From a bacterium (lineage in GTDB: Bacteria; Patescibacteria; Paceibacteria; UBA9973; UBA2103), in NCBI GenBank assembly GCA_021812925.1, contig JAKAMK010000034.1, positions 1 to 8,641 of the forward strand: DNA of 8,641 nt, read 5' to 3'. Positions 6,910 to 8,641 of this stretch are shown here, in pieces. How positions within the stretch are numbered: the stretch's first letter is position 1; each line of letters starts with the position of its first letter. The notes beneath the pieces were generated by a model. The model was given only the letters and a program-made list of their open reading frames with translations. It searched no databases and was not told the DNA's origin. The translations under genes and the position numbers were made by a program.

Positions 6910-8559
6910 TCACATGCGCTCTGGCGCTGGTATACCGAGGAGATTAAGACCGTTCGCCATCGTGTTTGCGAACGCGCGTGCGACTTTCAGTTTGTACGCT
7001 TCTTCCGGAGAGCCGAGCACCTGCTCGCTCGCATAGAACGAGTTCCAGGCGGACGCGAGCTCAAGGAGGTAGGTGACAAGGAGGTTCGGTGCGAGCTCTT
7101 TCGCCGCGCGCGCGGCTACTTCCGGGTAGTGCAGGATGACGCGCTCGATAGCATACGGTTCCGCCGGTTCCTCTGCGCCGCCCGCGTCCTCGGATTCGTA
7201 CGCAAGGAGCTTCAGCGCGCGCACCAAGGCGTACTGGAGGTACGGCCCCGAGTCGCCCTCCAAGGAAAGCGACTTCTCCGGGTCGAAGACGATGTCCGAA
7301 CCCGGCGCCTGCCTGAGCACCATGAACTTCACCGCACCCACCGCGACCTGCTCCGTGATGAGCGGGTCGTCGTTCTTCTCGCTCGCCTTCTGCATGACGC
7401 CCGCGAGCACGTCGTTCGCGGTGATGACGTTCCCCTCGCGCGAGCTCATCTTGCCGGAGGTGAGCGTGAGGAATCCAGTCGCCACGTGCTTCATCTTTGC
7501 CGCGAGTCCGGCGTTTATGTCGCCGAGCGCAGCGAGCACGGTCCTGAAGCGGCCGGTTTGTTCGTTACCGGTGAGGATGATGACCTCATTGCTCGGCCAG
7601 CGTTCTTCTTTCAAGAACGCGAGACCGATGTCTTTTGCTTCGTAGGTCGGCGTATCTTTCGAGGTGATGAACACCATCGTGTGCACGCCCTTCGGCTCGC
7701 CGTCGTAGACGATGGCACCATCGCTCTCCTTGAATATGCCCGTCGCGAGTCCGTCTCGCACGACGCGCACACCTGTCTCGGTCGTGTCGCTGTCGAAGAG
7801 TTCGAAATCGAAATGCGTGCCGAGCATCTTCCACGTACGACGGAACGCGTCCATGGAAATCTCTCTGCCACGGTGCCAGAGGTCCATGACCGCCTCGTCC
7901 TTCCCCGCGTAGATGGCCTGGTTGAGCGCATCGATTTCTTCTTTCGCCTTGGGATCGTCTTCGTACGCTTTCGAGCCCTCCGCGTACGCTTCGCCTATCT
8001 GCTTCGCGCTCTCGGGCTCGGTGACGCCGTGCTTACGGAGCGCCCACAGTGCTTTCGCGACGTTCGGGCCGACATCGCCGCCGAAGGTGTCGCGCGCGAG
8101 CGTGGCACCCTAGTTCTCGATGAGGCGCGAGAGCGACTCACCGATGATGGTGCCGACCAGGTGCCCCGCGTGCATTTCCTTGAATGCATTCGGATTCGAG
8201 TATTCGATGAGCACGCGCTTCCCTTTCTCGTGCTCGTTCTTCCCCCACGCTTCTCCTTGCGCGCCTGCCTCGTCTACCGCAAAGGCGACAGCCGCTTTCG
8301 AGAGCGTGATGTTTATGAAACCGGGTCCCGCGACTTCGACGCGCGAGGCGTCCGCGCCGAGCGCGTCCTGAATCGTCAGAACGAGCGAGTCCGCGAGCTC
8401 GCGCGGGTTCCTCCCCGCGATTTTCGCGGCCGCCATCGCGGCGTTCGTCGCATAGTCGCCATGCGAAAGGTCACTCGGGCGTTCGACCGTATAAGTGGCG
8501 CTTCCCACGCCCGCCTTCGCGAGCGCTTCCTCCACAGCCTTCCGAATCTTCTCCTCCAT
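6910..8559 (-). CDS. argS: Arginyl-tRNA synthetase, interrupted by one in-frame TAG
   Basis: ArgRS attaches arginine to tRNA-Arg. From ATG 8559 to TGA 6910 there is one frame of 549 codons, the usual length for ArgRS. Codons 1-90 form the N-terminal tRNA-binding domain (RPSDLSHGDYATNAAM, VEVAGPGFINI). Then come IEYSNPN and the HIGH-type motif HAGH (130-133), GESLSRLIEN, TAG at codon 150 (8110-8112), and directly GATLARDTFGGDVGPNVAKA. KMSSREGN lies at 370-376, the DALR-type helical domain near 434-549 (SGPYLQYALVRALK) and the family-typical end GLNLLGIPAPERM. Nothing else is damaged. After TAG no ATG, GTG or TTG occurs in frame until 7887, 74 codons on, so re-initiation would lose core residues such as GDVG. 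Either the base is an error, the gene is newly inactivated, or UAG is read through. Start 8559 is preferred over ATG 8571 or 8625 because it lies seven nt past a -10 element. Confidence 0.93.
8110..8112 (-). other. In-frame amber codon (TAG) within argS
   Basis: Context on the minus strand is AAC TAG GGT, between Asn-149 and Gly-151 of ArgRS. The position is a variable one in the family, just before a Gly (compare the EAAG or EANG seen in many ArgRS). A single change from CAG, GAG, AAG or TCG would create it. Confidence 0.9.
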
Positions 8560-8566
8560 ACGGGCG

Positions 8567-8575
8567 AGCATAGCA
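8567..8575 (-). promoter_or_regulatory. Extended -10 element (TGC-TATGCT) of argS
   Basis: On the minus strand TGCTATGCT ends seven nt before the ATG at 8559. TATGCT matches four of six bases of TATAAT and is preceded by TGn. No -35 is visible; that region is occupied by the terminator of the previous gene. The layout is nearly identical to the element before the surface-protein gene. Confidence 0.5.
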
Positions 8576-8576
8576 G

Positions 8577-8608
8577 AAAAAGGCGCGCCCACCATGCGGG
8601 GGCGCGCC
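8577..8608 (-). terminator. Intrinsic terminator of the gene upstream of argS
   Basis: In the minus-strand RNA, GGCGCGCCC (8608-8600) and GGGCGCGCC (8590-8582) form a perfect 9-bp stem around a 9-nt loop, followed by five U (8581-8577). A small extra hairpin (GACCG/CGGTC, 8610-8623) precedes it. The U-tract ends one base before the argS extended -10, so termination and initiation signals abut. Confidence 0.82.
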
Positions 8609-8621
8609 CGACCGAGAGCGG

Positions 8622-8641
8622 TCATTCGAGGGCGACCTCGT
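8622..8641 (-). CDS. Possible last codons of an unidentified gene upstream of argS
   Basis: One minus-strand frame reads ...EVALE then TGA at 8624-8622, 13 nt before the terminator stem. Only six codons are visible, so no product can be assigned. The call rests on the spacing to the terminator; other frames are open here too. Confidence 0.3.

Noticed and set aside
8110..8112. General reassignment of UAG to an amino acid
   Set aside because: ileS has no internal UAG in over 1100 codons, and UAG ends recO and the surface-protein gene at sensible places. One internal UAG does not support a code change.

Overview
The window is a GC-rich bacterial fragment dominated by three aminoacyl-tRNA synthetase genes. 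Every gene I can support is on the minus strand, so transcription runs from right to left. Several features suggest a Candidate Phyla Radiation (Patescibacteria, Parcubacteria-like) genome: a short RecO with no cysteines, a type-2 style IleRS with an unusual insertion, a single-pass surface protein with DUF11-like repeats beside recO and glyS, and promoter -10 elements set almost directly against start codons. This placement is inferred from gene style, not from a marker gene. UGA is used as a stop and does not appear inside ileS, which argues against the UGA=Gly lineages.

Layout in transcription order, right to left. (1) A probable last few codons of an unidentified gene (8622-8641), followed by a strong intrinsic terminator (8577-8608). 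(2) argS (8559 to 6910), preceded by an extended -10 element. It is full length and in one frame but has a single in-frame TAG at 8110-8112, between the HIGH-type motif and the rest of the catalytic core. (3) A two-gene transcription unit of small unrecognised proteins (6843 to 6425). It has a sigma70-type promoter with 17-bp spacing, Shine-Dalgarno sequences, a GTGA stop/start overlap and its own intrinsic terminator (6375-6409). (4) A new promoter at 6252-6280 driving ileS (6243 to 2818), recO (2796 to 2230), a membrane-anchored surface protein (2211 to 346, with its own internal -10) and glyS (from 316 off the left edge). The gaps between these are only 18-29 nt, so they look like one operon.

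The most striking observation is in ileS. The catalytic domain carries an inserted histidine-phosphatase (phosphoglycerate mutase-like) domain of about 190 residues, and every catalytic motif of that family is present. The synthetase continues normally on both sides, so one polypeptide should contain an isoleucyl-tRNA synthetase and an apparently active phosphohydrolase. Other points of interest are the amber codon in the essential argS, the unknown small-gene pair, the contrast between leaderless-looking housekeeping genes and Shine-Dalgarno-led small genes, and a hairpin across the ileS/recO junction.

Genes with known roles cover translation (GlyRS, IleRS, ArgRS) and recombinational repair (RecO). 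No tRNA, rRNA, CRISPR array, insertion sequence or phage feature was seen.
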